A DNA stretch of 22,782 bases. Origin: a virus. Below are positions 12,497 to 18,602 of the stretch, piece after piece. The notes beneath the pieces were generated by a model, which was not told where the DNA came from, searched no databases, and was given only the letters and a program-made list of their open reading frames with translations. A program made the translations under genes and the position numbers. Numbering within the stretch: the stretch's first letter is position 1; the number at the start of each line of letters is the position of its first letter. Location of the stretch: the IMG/VR virus record IMGVR_UViG_3300018057_000043, positions 1 through 22,782 of that record, one strand, 5' to 3'.

Positions 12497-12762
12497 ACTG
12501 CCCTACTTGCGGTCACAGAATAACTCCGCCGATCACGCCACGCGAAATTGGAGTGGCGAAGCAGTTGGCGGAAGGATTGGCGGGAAGAGAAATCGCCCGC
12601 AACCTTGGGAAGACGCACCGGACGGTGAAACTCCAGCTGGGAAATATTTATCGGAAGATGAATTTGAGCGATCGTCGCGTGAACCCCTACGTCAAGCTCG
12701 CGGTTTGGTGGAACTGCGAACTCTTCCAGATCGGCCTCAAGGAGCTCGGGCTTTCCGCGTAA
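12493..12762 (+). CDS. LuxR/GerE-type helix-turn-helix protein, 89 aa
   Basis: Residues 15-62 carry the LuxR C-terminal HTH signature: ITPREIGVAKQLAEGLAGRE, then IARNLGKTHRTVKLQLGNIY, then RKMNL. No sensor domain is present, so it is a stand-alone DNA-binding module. The extra N-terminus MNCPTCGH holds a CxxC pair that could bind zinc or pair with a second subunit. It lies upstream of the packaging/head genes on the same strand, which makes a transcription regulator of late genes a fair guess, but no target site can be shown. Confidence 0.75.
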   Translation: MNCPTCGHRITPPITPREIGVAKQLAEGLAGREIARNLGKTHRTVKLQLGNIYRKMNLSDRRVNPYVKLAVWWNCELFQIGLKELGLSA

Positions 12763-12774
12763 CATGCCTGCATC

Positions 12775-13107
12775 GTGCACTGGTTCAGCAATCTGGCGGA
12801 CCGCAGCTTAGCCATCTACGGCGCAACCATGACAGCGATCGAAAAAGCGAAGGAGCTCGGAACCTACAACGCGTTCGATCGCTCGAAGCAGTATCCGCTC
12901 GATCGTGGGGAACAGGTCATCGAGGCGATCAACAAGTGCTGGACGAAAGTGCACAGCCTCGAAGAATCGAATCGTCGCAAGGACGAAAAGATCGAGAAAC
13001 TCAAGAAGCAGCTTGGTCGCTACAAATTCGGCAACATCGTTTTGACCTCGATCGTGACCGGATTGGCTTGGGAAGGATTGAAGGCGCTGATCGCGCTGCT
13101 GCGCTAA
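12775..13107 (+). CDS. Coiled-coil protein with C-terminal membrane helix, 110 aa
   Basis: GTG 12775 or ATG 12829 may be the start; neither has a strong ribosome site. The centre is a long charged helix (RRKDEKIEKLKKQLGRYK), followed by one hydrophobic segment (FGNIVLTSIVTGLAWEGLKA) at the end. That order gives a tail-anchored inner-membrane protein. It precedes a tiny lipoprotein candidate by about 650 bases; a spanin-like role cannot be shown. Confidence 0.6.
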   Translation: MHWFSNLADRSLAIYGATMTAIEKAKELGTYNAFDRSKQYPLDRGEQVIEAINKCWTKVHSLEESNRRKDEKIEKLKKQLGRYKFGNIVLTSIVTGLAWEGLKALIALLR

Positions 13108-13117
13108 ATCAAAAGCT

Positions 13118-13303
13118 ATGGCAACGGTGGTCGTGAATCCGGACCGGTTTCTGCTTTCGAAACTCAAACAGCGAAGAGTTCCGCGAGCGGCGAAACCAGA
13201 ATGGCCAAGAACGCCGCGTCTCGACATGCAACGCCTGGGCAGGATCGCCGCGCAACGGCGCTGGACCCAGATGCTGGTCGAAATGTGTGCCGGACGAAGC
13301 TGA
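13118..13303 (+). CDS. Small basic protein, 61 aa
   Basis: ATG 13118 to a TGA that overlaps the next ATG. The product is Arg/Pro-rich with a final helix (RLGRIAAQRRWTQMLVEM). No ribosome site is evident and no family is recognised. Support comes mainly from the tight overlap with the next gene. Confidence 0.45.
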   Translation: MATVVVNPDRFLLSKLKQRRVPRAAKPEWPRTPRLDMQRLGRIAAQRRWTQMLVEMCAGRS

Positions 13304-13479
13304 TGTTTCCCACCGCAATCAATGACCCGAAAGTGATCGCGCGCGCCGACTACTGGTGGGAGCGCTGTCTCTATCGCCTGCTTCAGCGTCACGACGAGCA
13401 AGCTGCAGCGCTGCGCGCTCTCGTGAGTCCGCTCGCATCGACTGCGCGCGTGGCTGATCTGGTATGGCCGAGCACCTAA
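13303..13479 (+). CDS. Small helical protein, 58 aa
   Basis: The start overlaps the preceding stop (TGATG). The product is helical with aromatic residues (ARADYWWERCLYRLLQRHDE). Its TAA overlaps the next ATG (TAATG at 13477-13481). Unnamed. Confidence 0.45.
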   Translation: MFPTAINDPKVIARADYWWERCLYRLLQRHDEQAAALRALVSPLASTARVADLVWPST

Positions 13480-13652
13480 TGAAGAATCTTTACATCCGGC
13501 TTCGCGAGGAGCTGTACCTGGAGCTGATCGACGCAGCGGCCGAGTGCTACCAGCGCGACGAGCCCCGCGACTGTACGCCGGAAGACTTCGCCAAGGAATG
13601 CATCGAGTCTGCTCTGGCTTCGCGCCGGCTCGATCGTCTGGCCACTGTATGA
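13479..13652 (+). CDS. Small possible ribbon-helix-helix protein, 57 aa
   Basis: A short strand (NLYIRLREELYLELIDAAAE) runs into a helix, then a second helix (PEDFAKECIESALASRRL): the order of a ribbon-helix-helix DNA-binding fold, though the match is loose. ATG 13464 is an alternative start five codons upstream. The stop overlaps ATG 13649. Confidence 0.5.
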   Translation: MKNLYIRLREELYLELIDAAAECYQRDEPRDCTPEDFAKECIESALASRRLDRLATV

Positions 13653-13765
13653 ACGCTCGTTCTATGACTTTGCAGCTCATCGTGTTGTGGTGCGTGGTGC
13701 TCTGCGGCTGCGCTCGCCGGCCAACTACGTTCAATTCTTTTGACGCCTCGCAGTGTGATTTTTAA
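13649..13765 (+). CDS. Tiny lipoprotein candidate, 38 aa
   Basis: ATG 13649 overlaps the previous stop. The N-terminus has a positive residue, a hydrophobic core (LQLIVLWCVVL) and an acceptable lipobox ending in Cys (LCGC), giving a mature part of about 18 residues. The size and form recall the outer-membrane spanin Rz1, but no neighbouring lysis gene is visible, so this is only a hint. Confidence 0.5.
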   Translation: MNARSMTLQLIVLWCVVLCGCARRPTTFNSFDASQCDF

Positions 13766-13776
13766 GTCACAGACAA

Positions 13777-14427
13777 ATGAAGTGCTTCCTGCTTGAGCCG
13801 GTTGGAACGATTCGCGTCTGGGCGCGGCGCTACAGCAAAAGCGTTCCCAACTGCTGCCCGAAATATCCCGGCGAGTACTCCTACCACAACGCCATGAACC
13901 TCATCGCGGATGTTGATTTCCCTTTGCCGCCAGACGGCGAATACGAACAATGGGACAACTTCGTCGAAGCGATGCGCCCACCGGTCGGCGATCCGCTCTG
14001 GCCGGCCAAGTGTGAATGCGGCGCGACGTTTGAAAACAGCGAGACGATCGGGCGCGGCGGACAGATGTTCGTGCACCGCCTGCACAAACGCAGCGACAAC
14101 GGCGGGCTGACCACAATCCAGGAAGCTCCCGCCGGCGCAATGTGGCGTGCCTGGTGGATGAAGCATGAAGGCCGCTACTGGGACTGGGACAATCAGACCG
14201 AAGCGCCGCTGATGTGCAAGACACCAGGCGGAGAATGGAACATCGATAGCCGCGCGTCGAACTGCACGCTGAAGAATGATCGTCTTCACCGCTGCTGGGT
14301 TCGGCACGGCACTCCGCCCATGATCACGGTCAATAAGAATGGCGTGACCTGCGGAGCTGGTGCGGGATCGATTCAATCCGGCAAGTGGCACGGATTCCTG
14401 CGAAACGGCGAGCTGGTAGCCGCATGA
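13777..14427 (+). CDS. Conserved phage hypothetical protein, 216 aa
   Basis: The C-terminal half has a block I recall from many unnamed phage proteins: GAMWRAWWM, then APLMCKTPGGEWNIDSRASN, then HRCWVRHG and GSIQSGKWHGFLRNG. The first half has a Cys pair (CECG). The conserved Cys, His and Trp suggest a metal-binding or structural fold. No function is established. Its stop overlaps the start of a tiny membrane protein. Confidence 0.75.
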   Translation: MKCFLLEPVGTIRVWARRYSKSVPNCCPKYPGEYSYHNAMNLIADVDFPLPPDGEYEQWDNFVEAMRPPVGDPLWPAKCECGATFENSETIGRGGQMFVHRLHKRSDNGGLTTIQEAPAGAMWRAWWMKHEGRYWDWDNQTEAPLMCKTPGGEWNIDSRASNCTLKNDRLHRCWVRHGTPPMITVNKNGVTCGAGAGSIQSGKWHGFLRNGELVAA

Positions 14428-14558
14428 GCGCGAGTCTTGTCGTCTACATCGTCGGCCTGATCCTCGCCGCGATGGCTCTCGCCAAAGTGATCCGGGAACG
14501 AGCTCGTGCGGAAGAACGAAAACGCGATCGCAATTACTTCAAGCGGAACTACGAATGA
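14424..14558 (+). CDS. Tiny membrane protein, 44 aa
   Basis: ATG 14424 overlaps the previous stop (ATGA). Residues 4-21 (LVVYIVGLILAAMALAKV) form one membrane helix and are followed by a strongly basic tail (RERARAEERKRDRNYFKR). Such proteins are frequent in phages; the role is unknown. Confidence 0.55.
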   Translation: MSASLVVYIVGLILAAMALAKVIRERARAEERKRDRNYFKRNYE

Positions 14559-14617
14559 GCGTTCCAATCTGCAAGTTGCGGAAAGCAGGACACGTCTGGG
14601 CGCTGCAGCCATATTGA
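14555..14617 (+). CDS. 20-aa reading frame
   Basis: ATG 14555 overlaps the stop of the membrane protein (ATGA) and ends at TGA 14617. It encodes MSVPICKLRKAGHVWALQPY. Too short to assess; listed because it belongs to a chain of overlapping short frames. Confidence 0.25.
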   Translation: MSVPICKLRKAGHVWALQPY

Positions 14618-14660
14618 TCCGTCCACCTATCGAACTCTAAGTCAGAGCCAGGGCCAGGAC

Positions 14661-14777
14661 GTGCCACTTGGCTTAATCTTCGTCTGCAGTCACGGGGTTC
14701 CACTTCATTTGGATTGTCCGCTGTGCGAGCGCATGCTTACGGCAGGTATTCTCACCCATCTTGAACTACTCCGATGA
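14661..14777 (+). CDS. 38-aa Cys-containing reading frame
   Basis: GTG 14661 follows CCAGGAC, a modest ribosome site. The product has VCSHGVPLHLDCPLCERML, whose three Cys and two His could make a small zinc finger. Its stop overlaps the next ATG. Confidence 0.4.
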   Translation: MPLGLIFVCSHGVPLHLDCPLCERMLTAGILTHLELLR

Positions 14778-14857
14778 AAAGCAGCTTCATCGTGTCACGG
14801 CTGAACGTGGATCTCCTGCCCCATGCCTATCTTAAGAGCGACGAGGCGCAGAAGTGA
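14774..14857 (+). CDS. 27-aa reading frame before the HNH gene
   Basis: ATG 14774 overlaps the previous stop. The peptide begins MKSSFIVSRLNVDLLPHAYL. The stop is just before the ribosome site of the HNH gene. Confidence 0.3.
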   Translation: MKSSFIVSRLNVDLLPHAYLKSDEAQK

Positions 14858-14866
14858 AGGAGATTT

Positions 14867-15310
14867 ATGCCCAACGCTCCGCCCTCGATCTGCCGGGACT
14901 GCAATGCGACGGCGATCGCCGGCACTCCCTATTGCGAGGCTCACCAGAATGACAATCGCGCACTCCGGGCCGCGCGCGATCGCAACGTTGCCCGCCGCGA
15001 CTCCGGACTCAAGCGTCTCTACGACAGCGCGGCCTGGCGCAAGCGGACCGTTCCGCTCATCCTTGGTCGGGATCCGCTCTGCCAGCTCGCCATCATCTGC
15101 GAAGGCCGCGCGCTCTCAACCGAAGTCGACCATGTCATTCGAGCCGGGGCCTACATCGCCGCGCACCAGGGCGACGAGACTTACTTCTTTGACCCCGCCA
15201 ACCTCCGCGGGCTCTGTCGCGCCGACCACAGCCACAAGACGGCGCTGGAGAACCGAGGACTTTGGAAGGAACCGGAACGACCGATCGATCCAGACGCCGC
15301 GAGGGGGTAG
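14867..15310 (+). CDS. HNH endonuclease of the DNA-packaging module, 147 aa
   Basis: GAAGGAG precedes ATG 14867. The N-terminus has a zinc motif (CRDC...CEAH). A helical linker follows, then the HNH core: DPLCQLAIIC, STEVDHVIRAG and DPANLRGLCRADHSHKTALE, showing the DH, the N of NL and the final H with flanking Cys. HNH genes just ahead of P27-type terminase genes in HK97-like phages act with the terminase in cos cleavage and packaging (established for that family). The position here fits exactly. A cos site may lie close by, but none can be recognised. Confidence 0.88.
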   Translation: MPNAPPSICRDCNATAIAGTPYCEAHQNDNRALRAARDRNVARRDSGLKRLYDSAAWRKRTVPLILGRDPLCQLAIICEGRALSTEVDHVIRAGAYIAAHQGDETYFFDPANLRGLCRADHSHKTALENRGLWKEPERPIDPDAARG

Positions 15311-15395
15311 GGGGTCCGATTCGCGGGGCGGCCTGCCGGCGACCGGTTCCCACCGACATTTGCACTTTCGCAGCAAAAGAATTTTTCCCTGAAAA

Positions 15396-15686
15396 GTGGC
15401 CAAGCTGCGTAAAAACGTGCGTTTCAGCGTGATCCTGGTCGACGGCCGCCGTTTTCCGAAAATCGTGCGCGCACCAGCCGGAAGAAGGATGCCCGAGGCC
15501 CTTGTCGAAGCTGTGCTCACTCGGGAAGCCGAACTCGTCGAGAAACACTTCCCTGGCCGCGAGTTCCGCCTGGTCCCGCTGGCCAGCGGCGACTTCAACT
15601 TCGTCGAAATGGGCAAGGAAGAGGCCGAACTGCGCGCCAGGCACAGCGAATTGCACGAGAAGTACACGGAGGCAGCGGCCGTCTGA
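15396..15686 (+). CDS. Small hypothetical protein in packaging module, 96 aa
   Basis: GTG 15396 begins the first plausible strand (KNVRFSVILVDGRRFPKIVR); no ribosome site is evident and ATG 15489 is an alternative. The product is alpha/beta, with a C-terminal helix (MGKEEAELRARHSELHEKYT). It lies between the HNH and small terminase genes and overlaps the latter (TGATG). No family is recognised. Confidence 0.6.
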   Translation: MAKLRKNVRFSVILVDGRRFPKIVRAPAGRRMPEALVEAVLTREAELVEKHFPGREFRLVPLASGDFNFVEMGKEEAELRARHSELHEKYTEAAAV

Positions 15687-16213
15687 TGGGTGGAAAAGGA
15701 TCCGGCGGCCGCAATCGGAAGACGACGGCGCAGAAGAAAGCCGAAGGAAACCGCGGGAAGCGCCGGCTCAATCAAAACGAGCCGCCGACGCTGCCGGGCG
15801 AGCCAGCGATGCCTGCTTTCGTCGCCAAAGACATCGCGGTGCGGCAGGTCTGGAAGGAATTGGTTGCGGTCCTCGCCGATTATGGCGTGCTGCGCAAGAC
15901 CGACGCGATCGCGATCGGCACGCTGTGCTCGAACTATGTGCTCTTCGCCCAAGCCGATGCCTCGGTTCGTAAGCACGGGCACGTCATCGTCACGGAACTC
16001 GACCAGGAAACCGGAGTCGCTGTCCTCAAAACCAATCCTTCGTTCAGGGTCCGCAGTGACGCATTGAAGCAACTGCGCGCCGGCTGGCAGGCCTTTGGAC
16101 TGGATCCGCGATCGGCGGCAGGCATTCAGCTTCCCGACAATCCGGACAAGCCCAAGACCGGGCTCGATCTGATCAAGTTGGCAAAAAGCGCGAAGGACGA
16201 GATCGTTCACTGA
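15686..16213 (+). CDS. terS: Terminase small subunit, P27 family
   Basis: The 175-aa protein has a basic, flexible N-terminus (MGGKGSGGRNRKTTAQKKAE and a GN-x-G-KR motif) typical of P27-type small terminases, then a helical core (WKELVAVLADYGVLRKTDAI) and a central helical domain. The NPSFRVRSDALKQLRAGWQA segment followed by FGLDPRS is a hallmark of the family. Small terminases bind the packaging site and feed DNA to the large subunit. The gene overlaps both neighbours by one base, consistent with a coupled packaging operon. Confidence 0.93.
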   Translation: MGGKGSGGRNRKTTAQKKAEGNRGKRRLNQNEPPTLPGEPAMPAFVAKDIAVRQVWKELVAVLADYGVLRKTDAIAIGTLCSNYVLFAQADASVRKHGHVIVTELDQETGVAVLKTNPSFRVRSDALKQLRAGWQAFGLDPRSAAGIQLPDNPDKPKTGLDLIKLAKSAKDEIVH

Positions 16214-17385
16214 TGATTCAGCACGAAACCAAATGGAAAAGCAGCGCGGCGCAGTCTCTGCTGGCGGAGAGCTGCAGCCGGATCCCGACCGTCGGGCGCT
16301 ACGTGCTCGACGTGCTCACCGGAAACGTGCTCACGGGTCGATTAGTCTTCCTGGCAGTCGAGCGCTTCCTCCATGACCTGGAGCGGGCGCACAACCGCGA
16401 TGCATCGTTCCCTTTTTTCTTTGACCAGGGTTCGGCGGTTGCGATCATCAAGTACTTCCGCGATCTCTGCCCGTTCAGTCTCGTCGCCTTTCAGCAGTTC
16501 GCGGTGAGCAATCTATTCGGCTGGAAGAAAATGGGCGTGGAGTGCTCGGTGCATCCCACGGGCCATCGCCGCTTTCAAACCGCGTATATCGAAATGGGAA
16601 AAGGCTCGGGCAAGACGCCGCTGGTCGCCGGCATTTCGACCTATGGCGTCTGCGCCGATGACGAGCCGAGTGCAGAGGTCTACATCGCAGCTCCCTCGAA
16701 GGACCAGGCCGCGATCTGCTTTCGCGATGCAGTGCGCATCGTCGATGAGAGTCCCGAGCTGGCGCGCATCTTCAAGAAGCATGGCTGCTCCGGCAAGATG
16801 CTCTCCGGGAATCTTTCCTTCGGCACCTCGTTCATGCGGCCGATTTCCGCCGAGCACAAAACGCTCGACGGTCCCCGTCCGCACATGATCGTCGCCGACG
16901 AGCTTCACGAGCACCACACGACTCTGGTTCTCGATAAACTCACCGCCGGCTTCAAAGCGCGGCATCAGCCTCTGGCCCTCGAAATCACGAACTCCGGTTG
17001 GGACCGGGAGACGATCTGCTGGTATCACCACGACTATTCGCGCCAGGTGCTCGAAGGCATCATCCAGAACGAGGCCTGGTTCGCCTACGTGTGCCAGCTG
17101 GACGCCTGCGAGTCCTGCCGCGCGGCGGGCAAAGAGCAACCGACGTGCGATGACTGCGACTCCTGGCTCGACGAGCGAGTCTGGATTAAAGCGAATCCCG
17201 GTCTGGGCACGATCCTGCAGAAAAGCTATCTCGACAAGCAAGTGAAAGAGGCGCTGGAGATCCCGGCCACGCGCAATCTGAAACAGCGGCTCAACTTCTG
17301 TATCTGGACGCAGTCGGAGGAGCGCTTCATTTCACCCGAAGCCTGGCGCGTGTGCGCGTGGGAAGAGGCGGGCGCCGCCGCGTGA
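16213..17385 (+). CDS. terL: Terminase large subunit, ATPase half
   Basis: The 390-aa product matches the N-terminal ATPase domain of phage large terminases. Walker A is at 129-135 (GKGSGKT); Walker B with catalytic Glu is at 226-230 (IVADE), followed by LHEHH. A CxxC-x9-CxxC zinc-like loop lies at 299-315. The protein ends right after FISPEAWRVCAW, which in intact terminases is followed within a few residues by the linker and nuclease domain. The nuclease is instead encoded 352 bases further on, after a separate gene. The TGA at 17383 overlaps the GTG of that gene. No frameshift restores a single protein. Confidence 0.93.
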   Translation: MIQHETKWKSSAAQSLLAESCSRIPTVGRYVLDVLTGNVLTGRLVFLAVERFLHDLERAHNRDASFPFFFDQGSAVAIIKYFRDLCPFSLVAFQQFAVSNLFGWKKMGVECSVHPTGHRRFQTAYIEMGKGSGKTPLVAGISTYGVCADDEPSAEVYIAAPSKDQAAICFRDAVRIVDESPELARIFKKHGCSGKMLSGNLSFGTSFMRPISAEHKTLDGPRPHMIVADELHEHHTTLVLDKLTAGFKARHQPLALEITNSGWDRETICWYHHDYSRQVLEGIIQNEAWFAYVCQLDACESCRAAGKEQPTCDDCDSWLDERVWIKANPGLGTILQKSYLDKQVKEALEIPATRNLKQRLNFCIWTQSEERFISPEAWRVCAWEEAGAAA

Positions 17386-17738
17386 GAGTTTTCTATTTCG
17401 GCTGTATCGACGTGGCTGGCCATTACATGCATGCGAGTTCACCGCCTCGTAATCTGGAAGAGCGGCGAGCAGTCAGTCAACTCACGCACAGTAACCCGTG
17501 GGGACTCAATATCGATGGAGGTCTCTGTCCTCGACGCGGGGGTGCGCTCGTCCATCACAAAGATGGATGGACGGCGCTGGCCTTCGAGGATTTCACCGTA
17601 GATTCGCGCCCTGGATCGAACAGCGTTTTTCTCGCTGAGGGCACTTACGACTTTGACGAAATGGCTCGAATCGCTGAGGAGTATTTCCCAGCGGTATGGG
17701 CTCGATGCGGCCGGGGATTGATCCCGGCTAAGGTCTAG
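17382..17738 (+). CDS. Gene inserted between the two terminase halves, 118 aa
   Basis: GTG 17382 overlaps the ATPase stop (GTGA) and TAG 17738 overlaps the GTG of the nuclease half. The protein starts MRVFYFGCIDVAGHYMHASS, has a central Gly/Arg/His part and ends in a helix-rich segment (FLAEGTYDFDEMARIAEEYF). I dimly recall unnamed phage proteins opening with FYFGC...GHY, but no function is known. There is no HNH, LAGLIDADG, GIY-YIG or intein motif, so it is not a known homing element. Base composition appears less GC-rich than its neighbours, hinting at separate origin. Confidence 0.75.
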   Translation: MRVFYFGCIDVAGHYMHASSPPRNLEERRAVSQLTHSNPWGLNIDGGLCPRRGGALVHHKDGWTALAFEDFTVDSRPGSNSVFLAEGTYDFDEMARIAEEYFPAVWARCGRGLIPAKV

Positions 17739-18430
17739 TGAGTGCTTCGCCCTACATCGGCGATCCGGTCGCCTGGCGCCGGCACCAGATCGAAGTTCTG
17801 CGCGGCAAGATCTGCTATGGCGGGCTCGATCTCGGAGTGGTCAATGACTTCACCTGCCTCGCGCTCTATTTCCCCAAGCAGAAGGAGATGCTCAAGGACC
17901 TCCTGCTGCTCTGGTCCTGGGTTCCGGAGAATGTTGACCATCATCAACCGCTCAAGGAGCGTTTCGGCTACGAGGACTGGGTGCGCGGAGGCTTTCTGAA
18001 ACGGACGTCCGGCAACCGCACCGATTACGCCATCGTGCGCGACGACATCCTCAAGCTCGACCAGGAGTATCGCATCGAGGAACTGGCCTTCGATCCCGCG
18101 TACTCGACCCAGTTGGTGCAGGAGCTCATGGGCCACGGCGTGAACATGGTCGAGCATCGTCAAGGCACGCTCTCGATGACCTATCCCATCAAGGAATTCC
18201 AGCGCCGGATCATGGGCCGCGACTTTGCACACGGGATGAACCCGCTGTTGACCTTTATGGTCGACAACCTGGTCGTGAAATCGGACGGCAAAGGGAACCT
18301 GTGCTGCGTGAAGCCGGACAATCCCAAGTCGCCGCGCAAAATCGACGGAGCCGTGGCTTCGATTATGGCCATGGGCCGGGCTGCGGCCAATCCGGAGGCA
18401 ACGTCGAGCGGGAAAGTGTTCTTCGGATGA
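17738..18430 (+). CDS. terL: Terminase large subunit, nuclease half
   Basis: The 230-aa product is the C-terminal RNase H-like nuclease domain. YGGLDLGVVNDF puts Asp31 as the first metal ligand and Asp37 close by; FDPAYST (Asp119) and KIDGAVASIMAMGRA (Asp203) give the other conserved acids. The first 23 residues (about to LRG) match the linker that normally follows the ATPase domain, so little or nothing of the terminase is lost. GTG 17738 overlaps the TAG of the inserted gene. It should cut the concatemer at the end of packaging, acting with the separate ATPase protein. Confidence 0.92.
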   Translation: MSASPYIGDPVAWRRHQIEVLRGKICYGGLDLGVVNDFTCLALYFPKQKEMLKDLLLLWSWVPENVDHHQPLKERFGYEDWVRGGFLKRTSGNRTDYAIVRDDILKLDQEYRIEELAFDPAYSTQLVQELMGHGVNMVEHRQGTLSMTYPIKEFQRRIMGRDFAHGMNPLLTFMVDNLVVKSDGKGNLCCVKPDNPKSPRKIDGAVASIMAMGRAAANPEATSSGKVFFG

Positions 18431-18437
18431 AAAGCCG

Positions 18438-18599
18438 ATGAAGGATCGACGAGAAATAAACTTTTTTCCACTGGCATTTCAGCTGGCGGGCTTCGCACTG
18501 CTCATTGCCGGAATGTGGCGGATCTATCATCCCGCCGCGCTGATCGTGGCCGGCATTCTGCTCTACGCCTTCAGTCTGTCGGGTCGATCGGTCGAATAA
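18438..18599 (+). CDS. Two-helix membrane protein, 53 aa
   Basis: ATG 18438 to TAA 18599. Two hydrophobic segments (FPLAFQLAGFALLIAGMW and AALIVAGILLYAFSL) are joined by a short RIYHP turn, so it is probably a membrane hairpin. It lies between the terminase and portal genes. Small membrane proteins are seen in this place in other HK97-type phages, but I know no established role. Confidence 0.6.
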   Translation: MKDRREINFFPLAFQLAGFALLIAGMWRIYHPAALIVAGILLYAFSLSGRSVE

Positions 18600-18602
18600 T
18601 CT

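Noticed and set aside
12775-13765. Spanin pair (coiled-coil membrane protein plus tiny lipoprotein)
   Set aside because: The genes are far apart, the first has its membrane helix at the wrong end for an inner spanin, and no endolysin or holin is nearby.
15116-16210. 364-codon - strand frame
   Set aside because: Opposite the HNH and small terminase genes, both clearly recognised.
16213-18430. Intein or group I intron in the terminase
   Set aside because: The insert has its own start and stop overlapping the flanks, and lacks splice-junction residues, intein blocks and homing nuclease motifs.
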